A DNA stretch of 64,000 nucleotides. Source: Brachionus manjavacas. Its lineage: Eukaryota > Rotifera > Eurotatoria > Ploima > Brachionidae. The translations under genes were made by a program, and so were the position numbers. The stretch covers positions 6,014,001-6,078,000 of the forward strand of contig JAHQIY010000004.1 in NCBI GenBank assembly GCA_019054805.1, given 5' to 3'. Below, piece after piece: positions 31,660 to 45,300 of the stretch. The notes beneath the pieces are model-generated. The model was not told where the DNA came from and did no database searches. It was given only the letters and a program-made list of their open reading frames with translations. Numbering within the stretch: position 1 is the stretch's first letter; each line of letters opens with the position of its first letter.

Positions 31660-34600
31660 ATGGAAAATCAAAATGTATCAAATGAAAACCGGCCAATGTA
31701 CGAACCCCAAGTGGCCAAAAGCACTGACAATGAGATACAATTTAAAAAGCTCAAAAACAAAGAAGACTTTTACAACCGCTTAATCGAATTCCACAGACAC
31801 AAAAATGTAAATACTCCACTAGTCAACTTTCCGACTCTAAACGGAAAATTGATCGACTTGAAAAAGCTGTACAGCATTGTTATCAGCTTTGGTGGGTGGG
31901 AACGAGTGTGCGAAAAGGACAAATGGAACGATGTAGGCCTCGAGCTGGACTCTAAATTGTTCAAATCGTGTCTGAATGGCGGGCATGCCCTCAAAACCAT
32001 ATATATCCGCTACTTGAGTATGTACGAAAAATTCGATCATCAAATGTCATACGGTGCAAGTGTAAGCCAAGGAGCTAGTATTTCATCTCTCTTAGATCCG
32101 TTGCACAACTTTAACCACTCTCTTCCACATTCCATGAGCGTAAACGCCATTTCATCCAATTCTGGCCAAATTGACAGACCAAGTTTGGGATACCATAAAG
32201 GTTCAGTGCCTAATTTGGACGACACACTCGACCCGGACATGAACAGAAGACGATTCAGCTATCTAATTGATTTGACGCCCATGAACTACTCCTATTCCCA
32301 ACACAACCCGACCACAGGCCCCGCTAGCTCGCACTTGCACCCCAATCCATACGAAAAACTCGAGATCTCATTAATTAGCGGTTTGCCCAACGAAGTCGAC
32401 TTTGTGTTCAACTCGATGGTTCTGATGTCCAGTGAGGAAAGCAACTCGTTCAAAATTTACCAATCGCCAAGGCTCATTAGCCTCGTCTTAGCTCATGTGG
32501 GCTTTTTTGGCGAAAAAGACAAGTACAATCTCAGGCCTTTGTACGAACACTGTTGGTTCAAGCCAGCACAGTCCGACAACATGGACAAACAGGAAATGTT
32601 TGAAAATTTTTTGTCAAATACAGACTTGAAGCTGTTGAGTGAAAAATATGAAAAGTGGACGCGTGAGGCCTATGCGAGAAGAGATTTTGGAAAATTTTGG
32701 CACCAGTTGGTTCAAATGCCAGAGGAAGATTTAGGCCAGAGTGACATTCTGAGCTCGATTTTGCCAAACAAAGACTTTGGTGAAAAACACAGCAACATTT
32801 TAAACTTGACTGAAATTCGGCATGATTTGTCCGATCCTCTGGTTCCATTCAGTGTCGAACACAAGCGTATCGAACAAGTCCTGATCATTCTAAACAATTT
32901 GTCTTTCGAGGACATAAATGCTGACTTTATGACCAAATGTCAAGTGCTGTTCGAATTTCTGATAGTGTGCTTGTATTGTTCTAATCCAGTTTATGAGATT
33001 CGAAAGCATGCCTTGGACATTTTGGCGAACATAAGCCGAAAATTGAAGCTGAGATTTTTGAGCGAAAGGCACAAGCGAATGCTGCTCAATGCCATGTATC
33101 ACTTGATTGTGGGCCAAGAGGAAATCAACTATTCCACTTTTGAAAACAAGGACGAGACTTTGGTGAGCAAAATAGTGCCGATTTTGGACCGGCTCGAGTT
33201 GATCCGTGGCCTCGAAATTCTCACCAAGCTGTGTGCTCAGGAGCAGCTTGAAAGTTTGGCTGACGATGACTTTTTAAACAATGAAAAAGTCATTTGCACA
33301 TTCAGTGTGGAGTTCAAAAATGGTCAAAATGTATTGTTGCTGGAAAGAATTGTTTCGCGCATTAAAGAAATTCTGCCAGTGCAAGACTTGCTTATTCTGC
33401 TGCATTGTCTTGAGTTTATGTACAACATAAGTCAGTTTAATGAGTTTATATGCAATTTGATCATGGACTGTTCGCAGGACAAACTGATATCGGTTTTGGT
33501 TAATTTTTTAACTTTGGACATGTCTCACTTTGATGTTTCGGAAAATTCGGATGATCAAATTAAAATGTACAAGATTATGCCAAGCAGTGGTCAAGTTACA
33601 TCAGCAGCTCCGGCACAGCAAAATGCGAACCAAATCCCGCAAATCAGCGCTCAGTCACAGAACGTTCAAAAGACGCCATCCCTCCTACAGCAAACTTTGA
33701 ATAATCAACAATTCAGCAGTTCAATTGTAAAACCTGCCCAAGCTCAAAATCGTAGGTTTAGCTTTCAAAATATTTTAGAAATTATTCAGTTTTTAATTGT
33801 TAAAATTTGGCGGCGATTTATTCCCTTTTTATCTTAATTTCTGATTCTGTATCACTAAAAACATTTTTTTTCTCGTAATTTTTCTAAAAAATTTGCATGG
33901 TAAATTCTCTTTTTGATTAAAATCGAAAACATACTTTCTTGAAATGGAAAAATTGAATTAATAGGCCCTGAAAAAAGAACTATTTAGCGAACGCGATGGC
34001 ACTGAAGATGAACTACAATTTTGTGGAGATTTCAATAGCAATTGTAATTTTAAAAGTAGGAAAAAAAGCCAAAGAAGCAAAATAATAAAGCTTTTTTGAT
34101 TTTTATGAAGGTGCTTTTTTTATTTTAAGCAAAATCTGATTTTTCATTTTAGCTATCTTAATAAGCATTTTAAAAAAAGTTAAAATAGCTACAAAACTTA
34201 AAATAAGAAAACAAATTTGGAAAAAATTTGCAAACGCCATTGCAAACATACTATAAATGATGCTCAAAATGTAGAAAATATATTGTACTCAACTAGCAAA
34301 ATGCCAATGGCTAAAAGAAGATATTTTTTTGTTCTAGACGCAGTTCAAATAAATAAAAATTTTTTGTGAGAGAAATTTTGGGCCTTAATTGATATTTTTA
34401 AATAGAAAAAGAATTTTTAACATGTTATTTGAAAAATAGTGCATCAATTAAAAATTTTAAATAAAATATTTCCAATGGGCCAGTAAAAATCAGTATATTC
34501 AACAAGTGTTCGCATTTATTTTTTCAAAACTACTGGACTTTATTGTAAAATTGGATATTTTTTTATTCAAAGAGGTCTAGAGGGTTTAAAGAAAATTTTT

Positions 34601-37600
34601 AAAGTAAGCTTTCAATTAAATTTATTCTAATTAACAAAAATATTTTATTAAAATAAAAAAGCATAAAAAAATATATACATTTAAAAAGAATGAAGTTTGT
34701 TTACGGTTTAACCCCAACGGTTGGAGTAAAAGTGATAAAATACAAAAAATAAATAAAAGATGAGTATAAAAAAAACGAAATCAAATTAATTTAAATTCTT
34801 TTATTTACATTTTTTCGAAAAATCAAACTTTTTAGGTAGATATTTAGCACATTGCCAGTTAGAGCATCCTTCACACGAAATCCATTAAGATTGGTTTTTT
34901 TATCGGAACCGAATTTTTGTTTATACTTGAAACAATTTTTTTCACCAACTTCAAATTATATTTTTTTGTTTAAACCATGCATTTTCCGAATGACTATGAC
35001 CAACTGCCTACAAAAAAGACTTGCAGGTTGGATTTTTTTCTGCAGACTACTAATCACTTGTATCCTTTTTAAGTCTATTTGGTAAAATTAAATGACTAAA
35101 AATTTATTGAATTGAGTAGATTAGTTGTTTGTAGAGCAGTTTCCAAATAATTATCATTATTTACCCTTTTGGATATTTAAGATTCATAAAGTTCCTTTTT
35201 TTGATGTTTTAATTCTCTATCTCATTGTTTTAAGTGAATTTCTCTATTGACAACTTTTAGAAGATTTTAGAAGAATTTACGTAATTTAATCAATTTCTAA
35301 ATTATTTGACATTTCTCATATAATTTGCCTTCTCAAAAATTTCAAAGGTTTTAATTTTTTATCACCAATTTAACTACACCTAAATTTAGCTTAAAAACTT
35401 TTTCAATGTAAAAAAAAAAGCAATTCTAAATTCATGTAAGATTATTATAAAGTAAATTTATTTTTGTAATAAAAAAAGTAATTTTAGTTCCAATAAAAAT
35501 TTACAATCATTCAAAAAAAAAAAGAAAAAATATAATATAAATAAAACTATTTAGTGGTGGTAAAAATAAATTAGCCAAAAAAATCTTTTTCATTTCGAAA
35601 CTTTTCTTTTGAGACCAACAATTAAGATTTAAATTTAATAATTTTAAATTATTTAGTTAATACATTTAAAAAACATTTTTATCATTAGGATATTTGTAAA
35701 CTTGAATTAAATTTATTTTTTTTAGTTCCGATCAGAATTCAGCCGTTGATAAACAGCGAACAACAAGCCAGAACAATTCTACGAAATTGGTTAAACTTGA
35801 ATTAATTTTTTTAATTTCTTAACTAATGTATTTAAAATAAATGAAGGTTATTAACATGTTTTCAAAAAGATCCCAATTCAGAACTTTCCAAAACGCAACT
35901 TTATCCATATTACCAACAAATTTCAAAATATAACAATTGGCCTATACTTACAATACCAGTATTCTTCGAAATTTTAAAGTAAGCTTTCAATTTAATTTTA
36001 TTCTAATTAACAAAAACAAATATTTTTCTTTAGCACTACATTTCCGCATCTCCGCTATGATGAAGAAACAAATAAATTACACGGACTCAAGCTTGTCTTG
36101 AATTTAAAACAGCAACTAGAGCTCAAAGAAAAATTTGCTTCAATTAGAAGCGAACCGATTCCATCAATACAGCACTCTAAAATTAACATGCCAGAATCCA
36201 GTGATCAAAAAGCATCTGAAGAAAATTACACCAGCCAGTTGTCATTGTCTCCCCCACCAACTGTTTCAATAAACATGCCGTCCATCGGCATGCCACTTTT
36301 GACACCTCCACCTCCAATGGAAAGTTCAGGTCAATCGGAAAAAACTGTTTTACCCAGCGAAACAAATATAGCAAACACAAATTCTTGCAAATCAAAGGAA
36401 GCATTAAATGTAGGTGATACGGAAATGATAGGTCAAAATGAAGATAGTATAATGTCAAATTCATCGTCATCGACATCGGGTCTATCAGCTTCGAATTCGA
36501 ATTTGTCTAATAAAGATTTAAAACCGGATGAAAAAGCTAATAAGGAAAATAACGCTGATTTAAAAAGAAAAATTGATTTAAAAGATACAATAGAGACTAA
36601 AGCTTTGACCAAACTTTTGAATGAATCTTCGCAGGACTCAAAATCTGACTCGTCGAGTTCATCAAGCCCCATCAAGAAAAAAAAACTAAAAATTAATGAA
36701 ATGGAAGATTTTATGAATAAACCGATGGCTCCTATTACAATTGTGTCAAATCAATATTCAAATACTATTCAGGTTCAATTTAAAAATGAACAGATTAATC
36801 AGCCAATTTTAATCGCTCAACCAATAGTGCCAGCTCAGTCTAATCAACAAATAAATCAAATAATACCTCAGACGGCTGCTCAACAAATTCCTCAAAACAT
36901 TCAGTTTGTCCAAGTTAATCAAATTGATCAAGCAAAAAGTAGTTCTTCGAATGGCAGCTATTTATGTGAATGGAATAATTGCAATCAATTTTTTCCCACA
37001 GCAAAAGCTGTCTACATTCATGTTTGTAAATTTCATTTGCTGAACAATGAGGCTAGTTGTGATCCTGAGGGTCAGCTGTGTTTGTGGTCAGGCTGTGATC
37101 AAATAAAGCGTCAAAAATGGTCTTTAGTTAACCATTTACAAGTAAGCAAAATAGTCATGTATGATTTTAGTTATAATTTATTTGTTGTCATTCTATAGGA
37201 ACGGCATTGTAGCGAAAATGCAATGAGAAACGCAATGATTTGTAGGCAGCAAGGATTTGTAAAAACTGTAAATAACCCGAACGCATTAAGCAATCATCTA
37301 AATTATTCCAAAGATGCAGCTTTTTTTGCAATTCAGAGACACCATCGTCTTAAAAAAGAAGATTTTATTGTAAATAAATGAATAATTTTTATTTGAAATC
37401 CTAAAAAATTCAATTAAAGTCACAACAAGAAGGTCCAATTACAAAAAGCATTAGGCTCCTGTCTGCATTGATTTTGCGAAATTTGGCCAGAAATTCTCAA
37501 AAAGCAAAAAGGTAATCTTTTAGTACTATATTATTCAATAAATTAATAAAACTCTTCATAATAATTAAGAACTCTTCAAAATTATGAGTCACAATTGGCA

Positions 37601-37669
37601 GTAATAGCTTTTGATCTATTGGAATCGTCGGGGGCAGTATCAAGCTGCTTATGGCACCTAAATCATTGA
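31660..37669 (+). CDS. ARID2: ARID2 (PBAF chromatin-remodelling subunit), seven exons
   Basis: Spliced model: 31660-33751, 35726-35789, 35847-35978, 36034-37141, 37199-37369, 37420-37511, 37570-37669. It sums to 3759 bases, 1252 residues, exactly in frame; human ARID2 is about 1835. ARID2 is the DNA-binding subunit that defines the PBAF form of SWI/SNF. An ARID domain spans about residues 30-125 (FPTLNGKLIDLKKLY, FGGWERVCEKDKWND). A helical-repeat region with family motifs (SGLPNEVDF) follows. The RFX-type domain (about 705-775) is split over exons 2-4 and ends ILNTTFPHLRY. A Ser-rich middle part with a basic KKKKLK cluster precedes two C2H2-like fingers (about 1070-1135: CEWNNCNQFF, CLWSGCDQIKRQKW). 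The conserved C-terminal block EGPITKSIRL is followed by ESQLAVIAFDLLESS. Intron 1 is 2 kb; the others are 50-58 bases. Confidence 0.92.
33752..35725 (+). other. Large first intron of ARID2
   Basis: Mostly AT-rich. Contains a segment at about 34595-34650 that duplicates the exon 3 donor and intron 3 sequence (35971-36026), and an exon-like 91-base stretch at about 33965-34055 between plausible splice sites that would break frame if included. No nested gene is supported. Confidence 0.45.
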
Positions 37670-38244
37670 GGCATGTTCCATTTAAATTTTTGAAATAAAA
37701 AATGCCTGATTAAATAGAAAATTGTAAATTTTTTTAATTTTGAAATAATTTTCTCAATTAATAAAAACTATCCTTTTGTTTTGGTATTTGATTGAATACA
37801 TTTAGAATTTTAATTTTACTTTTGGTCTTTAAAATTATAAAGACAGTCATTTTTAAATTCATAAAATAGAATAATTTTAAATTATGGTTCATAATATACT
37901 GATACGGATGGATTGATTTTTGAATTTTTTAAAACAAAAAAATTTGATGATAAAAAGTGATGCGCACCAATATCGATATATATTCCTTTTCTCTAATGTG
38001 TCCAAAAGATTAAAAATTAAATTTTTGAACAAATAATTTTCATTAAAAAAAAATTAATTAAATTGAATTCGTAATAAAATTCGTAAATATTTCAGACTTA
38101 CGGAGAATGATTAAATTGAATTTACTTTTAAAATTTTTTTTACTGGATTAAGGCATTTTGAAGTTTATGATCAATTTTTAATGCTCAAAATGATCAAACC
38201 AAGTTTTGATTATTAAATAAATTGTTATTATTTAAAACAATAAT
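37670..38244. other. Intergenic, no feature seen
   Basis: 3' flank of ARID2; AT-rich, nothing supported. Confidence 0.4.
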
Positions 38245-38430
38245 TGCAGAGGTTTATTTTTGGATTTAACATACTTTGTTAAACCTATAGGTAAATTGTG
38301 CAATATCAAAATTAATATTGCAGAGTGCGCACAAATGATACAATTCTAAGTGAATTATTTTTTGCAGACAAATGCAGAGTTTACCTCTAGATTTAACAAA
38401 GTATGTTAAATTCAAAAGAGTATCTCTGCA
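38245..38430. mobile_element. MITE-like element with 51-bp terminal inverted repeats
   Basis: Arms 38245-38295 and 38380-38430 are inverted repeats of equal length, about 84 percent identical by eye, beginning tgcagag at both ends, separated by 84 bases. There is no coding capacity. Target duplications are not certain (a TAAT-like tetranucleotide flanks both sides loosely). The form is that of a non-autonomous DNA transposon. Confidence 0.6.
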
Positions 38431-38474
38431 CTAATTCTATTTAGAAATAACGATTTACTTCATAATTAAAGCTT

Positions 38475-38525
38475 AATAAAGTCTTTGGTATTTTAACCAT
38501 TTCTTAAAATACCAAGGACTTTATT
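38475..38525. repeat. Hairpin-forming inverted repeat, 22-bp arms
   Basis: Arms 38475-38496 and 38504-38525 pair with one mismatch around a 7-base loop. The right arm lies inside the coding part of the LINE scrap (38493-38745); the left arm repeats it in inverted orientation just past its stop. Confidence 0.75.
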
Positions 38526-38745
38526 AGCTTTGTTTACTGATAAATTCACTTGATTTTGCCATTTTAAATCACTAGAAACAATCACTCCCAAATCATTTTC
38601 ACCATTGCTTGAAGATATACGCTGAGTTATTCCATTTCGATCATGCATAAAATAATCAATTATTACTTTATTCTTTCCATAATAGACAACTTTACATTTC
38701 TTACCGTTAAGTTCTACTTCTCAATCCATCGACCATCGTTCTAGT
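38493..38745 (-). pseudogene. LINE reverse-transcriptase C-terminal fragment
   Basis: Minus-strand reading gives the region that follows the reverse-transcriptase fingers in CR1/jockey-type non-LTR elements: a KCKVVYYGKN motif, then NDLGVIVSSDLKW, then NKANKVLGILRN and a stop. One in-frame stop lies near the start of the fragment. It is about 80 codons long, with no endonuclease or catalytic YxDD part nearby, so it is a dead scrap. Confidence 0.7.
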
Positions 38746-39339
38746 TTAATTATGCCAATATATGTTAATAAAATATATTTAAAAAAATACTGAAACATTG
38801 TGAAACTTACTAAATTATAAAAATAAAATCTTTTTTCTTTTTTCTTTTTTTTAAGTAAATCAAATCAATAATCAATTTAAATCGTATTGATGCTTATTTT
38901 TTGTCTTTTTTTACACGAAAAAATTATTTCAGGTAAAAATGATGCAACTTAGTATGTTGCACAATGTTTAAGTATTTTTTTTAGATATTTTTAGTTATCT
39001 TTTATTTTAGTTTTTCAAAAAAGGAAAGAATTTTTTTCCATTTGAATTTAAATTTCACAATACTACCTTGGCAAAAAATTATCACATGATATTTAATTTC
39101 GTTTCAAATACTCAGATAAAAATTTTAAAAATAAAATTCAGAAAGATGCAAAAGTAACTTCAATATTTGACTAGGAAATTTCAAAATTTAAAATATAAGC
39201 CAAAAAATGAAATAAAATATGCATTTATCAAGAAAAATATTCCGATTATAAAACTCATTATATCTTTAATATTTTAAAAAATAATTCATTGTCTTAGAAG
39301 ACAAAATAACTTAAAATCAATTACGTACTTATGATTTAA
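38746..39339. other. Intergenic upstream of EPG5
   Basis: AT-rich, no gene. It should hold the EPG5 promoter; no convincing TATA element at usual spacing is seen. Confidence 0.4.
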
Positions 39340-42300
39340 ATGGCAGAAGCAATAAAAGAAATATCAAAGCAGAAACTAGTAATTTTTAATCACGATACTC
39401 TAGGCTGGTGGTCATAAATCGTTTTTCTTATAGACGTCCAAATCTAAACAAAACGAAAATAGCGAAATTAGCAAAGAAATTGATGACGAAAACATTGAAA
39501 AAAGGTTGAAATCACTGCGCAGTTTTGTTAATAACATTGAACCATCCATTGTTCAAAATGCGTCAGCGCCACCAATTTCTGAATCCTCAGAAACGGAGGT
39601 CTCTCAGCCGTCTACTAGCAATGATTCAAAGTATTATGACATGATAACTGAACAAGCTGAAAAAGCAAAGCTAAAAGAAAGCAATAATTTTTCGGACTTG
39701 AATACCACTTTGGAAAACATAAAAATAGACACTGTGCAACCAGGGCCTAAGCATGCGGCTAGTGCACCTCAGGCTCCTCTAGTGGAAGATTTTAATCTCG
39801 ATAAAATAAAACAAATAAACAAACTTCAATATCCCAAACTAAACTGGAACCAACTTAATGAGCAGAGCTCAATAGAATCTGATCTGGGAAGATTTTACGA
39901 TAGTGACCAATTGTGCAAAGACTTAGAAGTTTACTACAAGTGTAAAGTTATATCTAGCGATGTGTTCAATCAGAAAATAATTATGGATTTTGTTAAGACT
40001 CATTCGAACTTGGCCGATTTTCAATACGATCCTTCGAACTCAAGTTGTCACTATAAACATGAATTTTTCGAATTGGTCCGCGACTACTACGAAGCAAGAT
40101 GCTTGGTTTTGAAATGCGAAAGGCACATAAACGAGTACAAATGGACAACCATAACAGAACAAATGAGCAAAATATGGTCTTTTGAGAAGTACACAATTGA
40201 ATCGTATGGCATATGTGGCGATCAGCAAAGGTGCAGACACGAACTGGTCAGTGAAAAGGCCTATTTGAACCGGATTGAACTCAATAAACTCCAGGACATG
40301 TTTTATGAGCTAAGATTTAATTTGATTAAAAATGGTCTCATCAGCTCACAGTTTTGTTCCAAACTAGCCAGACTAAAACTGGAATCTTATCTGCATGACT
40401 TTATGCTTCGATTTGATGCCAATAAAGAGTTTGATCAAGAAAACTATGTGAATATGAATCATCAGCTCAAAATTTTGATTGACATTTTGTTCTTTTTTTA
40501 CCGCAAAGTGTCCAAAACAGAGCATCAAGCAAAAGAATCTGGTGCCAAGAGCGAAAACAGCGATATCTATTATGAAATAGACGCTGAACAATCGCAAACA
40601 CAAACCAAAGAGATGGAAGCAGAAGAGGATGAATTGGAGAATGTTCAGGATGAAGTGCTAAGAAGTAATTTAATAGATTGGCTGCGAACTTTTTGCTCTC
40701 TTCTCTTGAATGTATCTAACCAGAACAGATTTGACACAATGAAAACTCACAATCTGAGCTTGATTACAAAGTTTTCAACTATTCACTTTGAAAATCAATT
40801 TTACGTACTTCAACATTTACTTCGGGTCCAAGACGCCCTCAATTTTAGTAGTTTAATTCAATTGCCATTTTTGTACTTGGACTGTCAAAACGAAAATGCT
40901 CAACTTTACAAATCTTTAAATTTGAATTCATCTAAATCAGACGGAATTATAAATATCTATTTTGATTATTATTTAAAATTAATAGCATCTTTTTCCTATG
41001 ATATTATGTTTAGGCAAGAGTCTCTAGGTTTGAGCAAGCATTTATTAGAAAAATTAAAAAAGTCAAAATCACAGCCTGCTAGTTCAGATCCTTTGTCGGG
41101 CACGAATGAACACTCGACAAACCAGTGGCAATTTATTGATCTTGAGGGCGAACCGGAATCGCTAGAGTCAATTTTGACAGATGTCAATGAGGACGATTTG
41201 ATCAAGCTCTACTATCAAATTCCATTCAACAATTTGTTCTCATTTCTTTGGATGTACCTGGAGTATCAGTCGAAGAAGCCTCGCGAGGAAATGAAAATTT
41301 CAGACACCAACTTTCGCAAAAACTATGTTTCCATGAAAATCATGTCCTTTTTGGACAATTTGTCTCGCTTGAGCATTCGCAGTCTTTTGCTCTATCACCG
41401 GCTTAAATTCAAAAATTTTTCCAAACTAATTGGCAAAACTTTGCGAGAAATTGTGAAATTTGTGCTAACACTGCTTGTTCGAAATGCCCACTTGGACAGC
41501 CTGAGGGTCCATTATGACAATTTTGTCAAGAGAATTTTCACCACCATCATCTACAGTCCACGGCTAAAATCAATCAGATGGACAATTCTGAACCAGTTTA
41601 ATATTGGCAAGCTAAACTTGAAGACCAAATGGCTTCTCCTAAGCATAATGTGTGGAATCGACGTGTTTCATCCTAATTTTGAGCTTATATTCAATTCAGA
41701 ATCAATCCATCCGGCCGAGTACATCAATCAATCGCTGCACAATGACCTTGAGCACATATTGATCAAAGAGTCATCTAGTTGTAGTGATATAGAGCTTCTA
41801 TCTTTCATGAAATCATTGCATTTTTTGATCGATTTGGACTCGGCCTCTCAGAATTTGAGCCAAGAAGAAACCGATTTTATGCGTCAAGTTATCAGGGTTA
41901 TTTTCAAAATTTCCTATTGCTATCAAAGTACCCAAGACATTTGTTACAAAGAGGGCAATTCAATTTTATCTGCAGTAGCTTTGGCGTATCCGTGTCTGAT
42001 AGGCTCGATTTTAAGCGAAATAGACATCGACTTGGATAAAATTGGCAAAAAGAGTCTTTTTTTGTGCGCTGAATTGCCCTTTGACAAATGGTTGCCCTTT
42101 GTTGATTTGAAAAAAGACGTCCATTTTATTCAAAAATGTCTTTTACACAATGTGCCAAACTCAATTTTGTTTCGCTTGGCAGTAAAATTAATAGACGGCT
42201 TGAACTTTAAAATGAGCACATTGGCAAAAAGTCAAGCTGATTTAACCAATGTTGACTTGAATATTAGAACATTGATTGGCACTTATGGGCTTATTGACTT

Positions 42301-45300
42301 GGGCACTCTATTCAAGATAAGATTGTCAATCATTTTATTTGAACTTCATTCAAGACTCACTAATTATTCGTACTTTGCCAAAAATGAGAACCAACTTTTT
42401 GCACCAGCAGCCAATTTTGATGAACTAAACCAAAGCTATTACAAATTGGCAAAGGAAAAGCGAATAGATTTGATTCATTGGATTTGGTCAACCTTTTATA
42501 AAATGAACTTGTTCATCAAGATAGACAGTCTTCGGCTTATTGATTACTTGGAACAATTGACCTGTATCTATTCGCCTTCGGGTGGTCAGTTTGCCAGCAC
42601 AAATTATTTATGTAAATTTTACCAGCTTTATCTTGGCTTTAGTCACCAAAATGAGCTGGTGTTGGACAGTGTGGAGATCGAGTCCGCTCAAGCTTCAACC
42701 CAAACAGTCATTCAGTCAAAGTGTGCCCTGGAAAGCTATCTAAGACTTGTGTTCACTTGTTCTGGCAACAGCTTGAACGAAATTTTCGACCATTCGATCG
42801 AGTTAATTCAAGTTATTTTGAATGTGAACAAAAAATTTGGCTCCAACATGACCAAAATTTCCTATTTAATTGTATTCGACTGGTTCGATAATTTGATTCG
42901 TAAATTTTTGAACACGAACCGAGTGGAAGAGTTTCGCCAGTGTGTGCTGAAAAATTTGGCCAAAGTGAGTCAAATAGTCCTTTTTTTGTTCTCGTTTAAC
43001 CAACCTCAACTAAAATTAAACGACAACTATTGCAGTAAATTGGAGAAAAATATCAAAAAGTGTCCAGGACCCAACGGCTTTGAGCCCTATCTGACCACAT
43101 GGACCGAACTATTGCTCAAAGCAAACAAGAACTGGTACAAATATAAAAACATGGTTAAATTTTTGGATTTTTTGCTTTGCTGGACATTCAAGGCATCGTT
43201 GTCAAACGGCTTAAGCTTTATACATTTAAATTTGTTCGAAGAATTTTTGACATTTGTCAAAACAGACTTTGGCCTTACTGATCATTCTGGCACACCGATT
43301 TCAGATTCAGCGACCGCTTCAGCCAGTTCGACTGAATACGAGTCTCAAAATTCTGCATGGTTCCAGCCTTCGTTCAATTGGCTCAGCAGTTCATTTACGT
43401 ATGTGGTCAGCTCTACCACAAACCAAATATCCAACACCATGGGAGCAGCAATCGGAGCAATTACTGGTTCCAATAGCGAATTTTTCGAGTCAAACATTCA
43501 CAACTTTACCTATGATAAAAGGATATACAAAGAATGTCCGTATGTGGGTTTTTATCTAAGTTTGTGCGAGGAAAGAATCGAGGTTCAGTTGTCTTTGTGG
43601 ACCGTGTTCAGATCTTTTTTGCTTGGAGTCAGCGACCCGCTAGGAAATTCTCTGGAAATGTCGCCGGGTAATTTGAACTCGGTGTCGTTTATTGAAAATT
43701 GCTGGAAAAAAACCCTGTCTCTAATTAACAAAACTAGCAATTTAGCGCTTAACATTGCACCCCAACGCCTAATGTTGTTTAAATGGTGCGAACGGGCAAT
43801 CGAGCTCGAGCACCACCATCCATTGCTCATACTCTATTGGCAAAAATTTTTCACCATCTACTTGGACAAAGACTACCATGCGGCCTTGAATCAATTGTAC
43901 AGATCGAGCACACATGATTCTGACTCTGGCGATCAGCAAGTCCAATCTGTCACTTTTAAACTATTCACCAGCACTTCACAAATGAATTCACTGCTAAAAC
44001 AGATGAAAAAGCATCTGGAGTTGACCAGCCAACACTATGCGTACCGCGAGAACCACGATCCGCAAATAAACGAATTAATGAGCAAGTTATTCTACGCTCT
44101 GTCTCTTTGGATAGACGAGACCAGGCTCCATGATCCGAATTTGTATTTGCCCGCACTGCCCAACCACTATCATCCCAATTTGCTTGGCAAAATATTCAGC
44201 AAAAACTCGGATTTGTGGACCGAATTTATTGAGTTGAGCAAATTAGCTTCGCATCTGAATTCGATAAGCAAATCGGCCGAAATAACCAAATCAAAGAGTG
44301 CATCAAGTGTGAGTCAAATGAGTTCCACACCGAGTCAAAATGCACTTTTTTTTACCCAATCGGACAGATTGGTGCAAAAAATGGCCTCACTTGACGAACT
44401 AAATTTAAATTTTAAATCGCCCCTAAAAGACAAATACGGCGATTCAATCGAAAACATGGTTCGCATTGAATCTGTGGCTGCCAGGTCGTTTAGGGACGAA
44501 GCAGATCTAATAATTAACATCAGTGAGCATTTGATTAAAAACATTTTCAAATACAACAAGGATTTTATCAACCATAATCTAAACCACATGCTCAAACTGG
44601 ACGAAAAACTAACAAACAAGTATCTGATCCATTTGTGGCACAATGAAATGTGCGAAAAGTATGTGCAAGTTGGCTGCACGAGTCTAGTCAATCCCATGCA
44701 TCAGTGCTCTAGGCCAGCAATGGTCAAATTTGTGTACGAGGTGGCCACCAAACGCGATCAATTCCGACATGACATTAGAGAAAATCGAGCTGGATACGAA
44801 AAGTTGATATCGAATTTTTCCGATTTGAGCGGTCAGTCGAAATTTCCGCACGACGAAATTGTGTCATCAATGGTGGCCTTGAGTCAACTGATAAAACGCT
44901 TGCTGAGAAACCATCATTACAGCCCTTCCGAAGACTCCAGCAATGGATACATTCTTACCAAGCTGTTCTACCTGCTAATCGATTTGTACGAGTCGCACAT
45001 GAACCATCCAAATGATGTGCTGAATCCGGCCAAATCGATAACCACCACTCAAACCAAAGCAATCAATTTGACCGGATGGTCGATTTTGTTCAAAAACAGT
45101 GATTCAATAGAGCAGATAAATGACCAATTCAGCGCTGATTCGGTCCATTTGTTCATGTTCGATCTGATTCATTTGATAGGCAGCAATTTTATTCATTCGA
45201 GCGGCGGAGGCCGCCGATCACCAAACTCATATCGAAAGACAAATCAACTGGTCTTGTTGGAAAAAATTATCCAAAAGCTTACAGCTACCATCAGCATGAA

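Noticed and set aside
33965-34055. Extra ARID2 exon between plausible splice sites
   Set aside because: Its 91 bases would break the reading frame that otherwise closes exactly across all seven exons.
34852-35085. 77-codon plus-strand frame inside ARID2 intron 1
   Set aside because: It starts from TTG, has Phe/Leu-rich AT-driven composition, and does not fit ARID2 splice phase or any family I know.
36098-36100. Separate gene starting at 36098, from a TTG codon
   Set aside because: It is ARID2 exon 4, entered from an acceptor at 36033; the frame joins the RFX-type domain upstream.
39506-39508. EPG5 starting at 39506
   Set aside because: That codon is TTG inside exon 2; an upstream exon with ATG at 39340 joins in frame and gives the family-like MAEA start.
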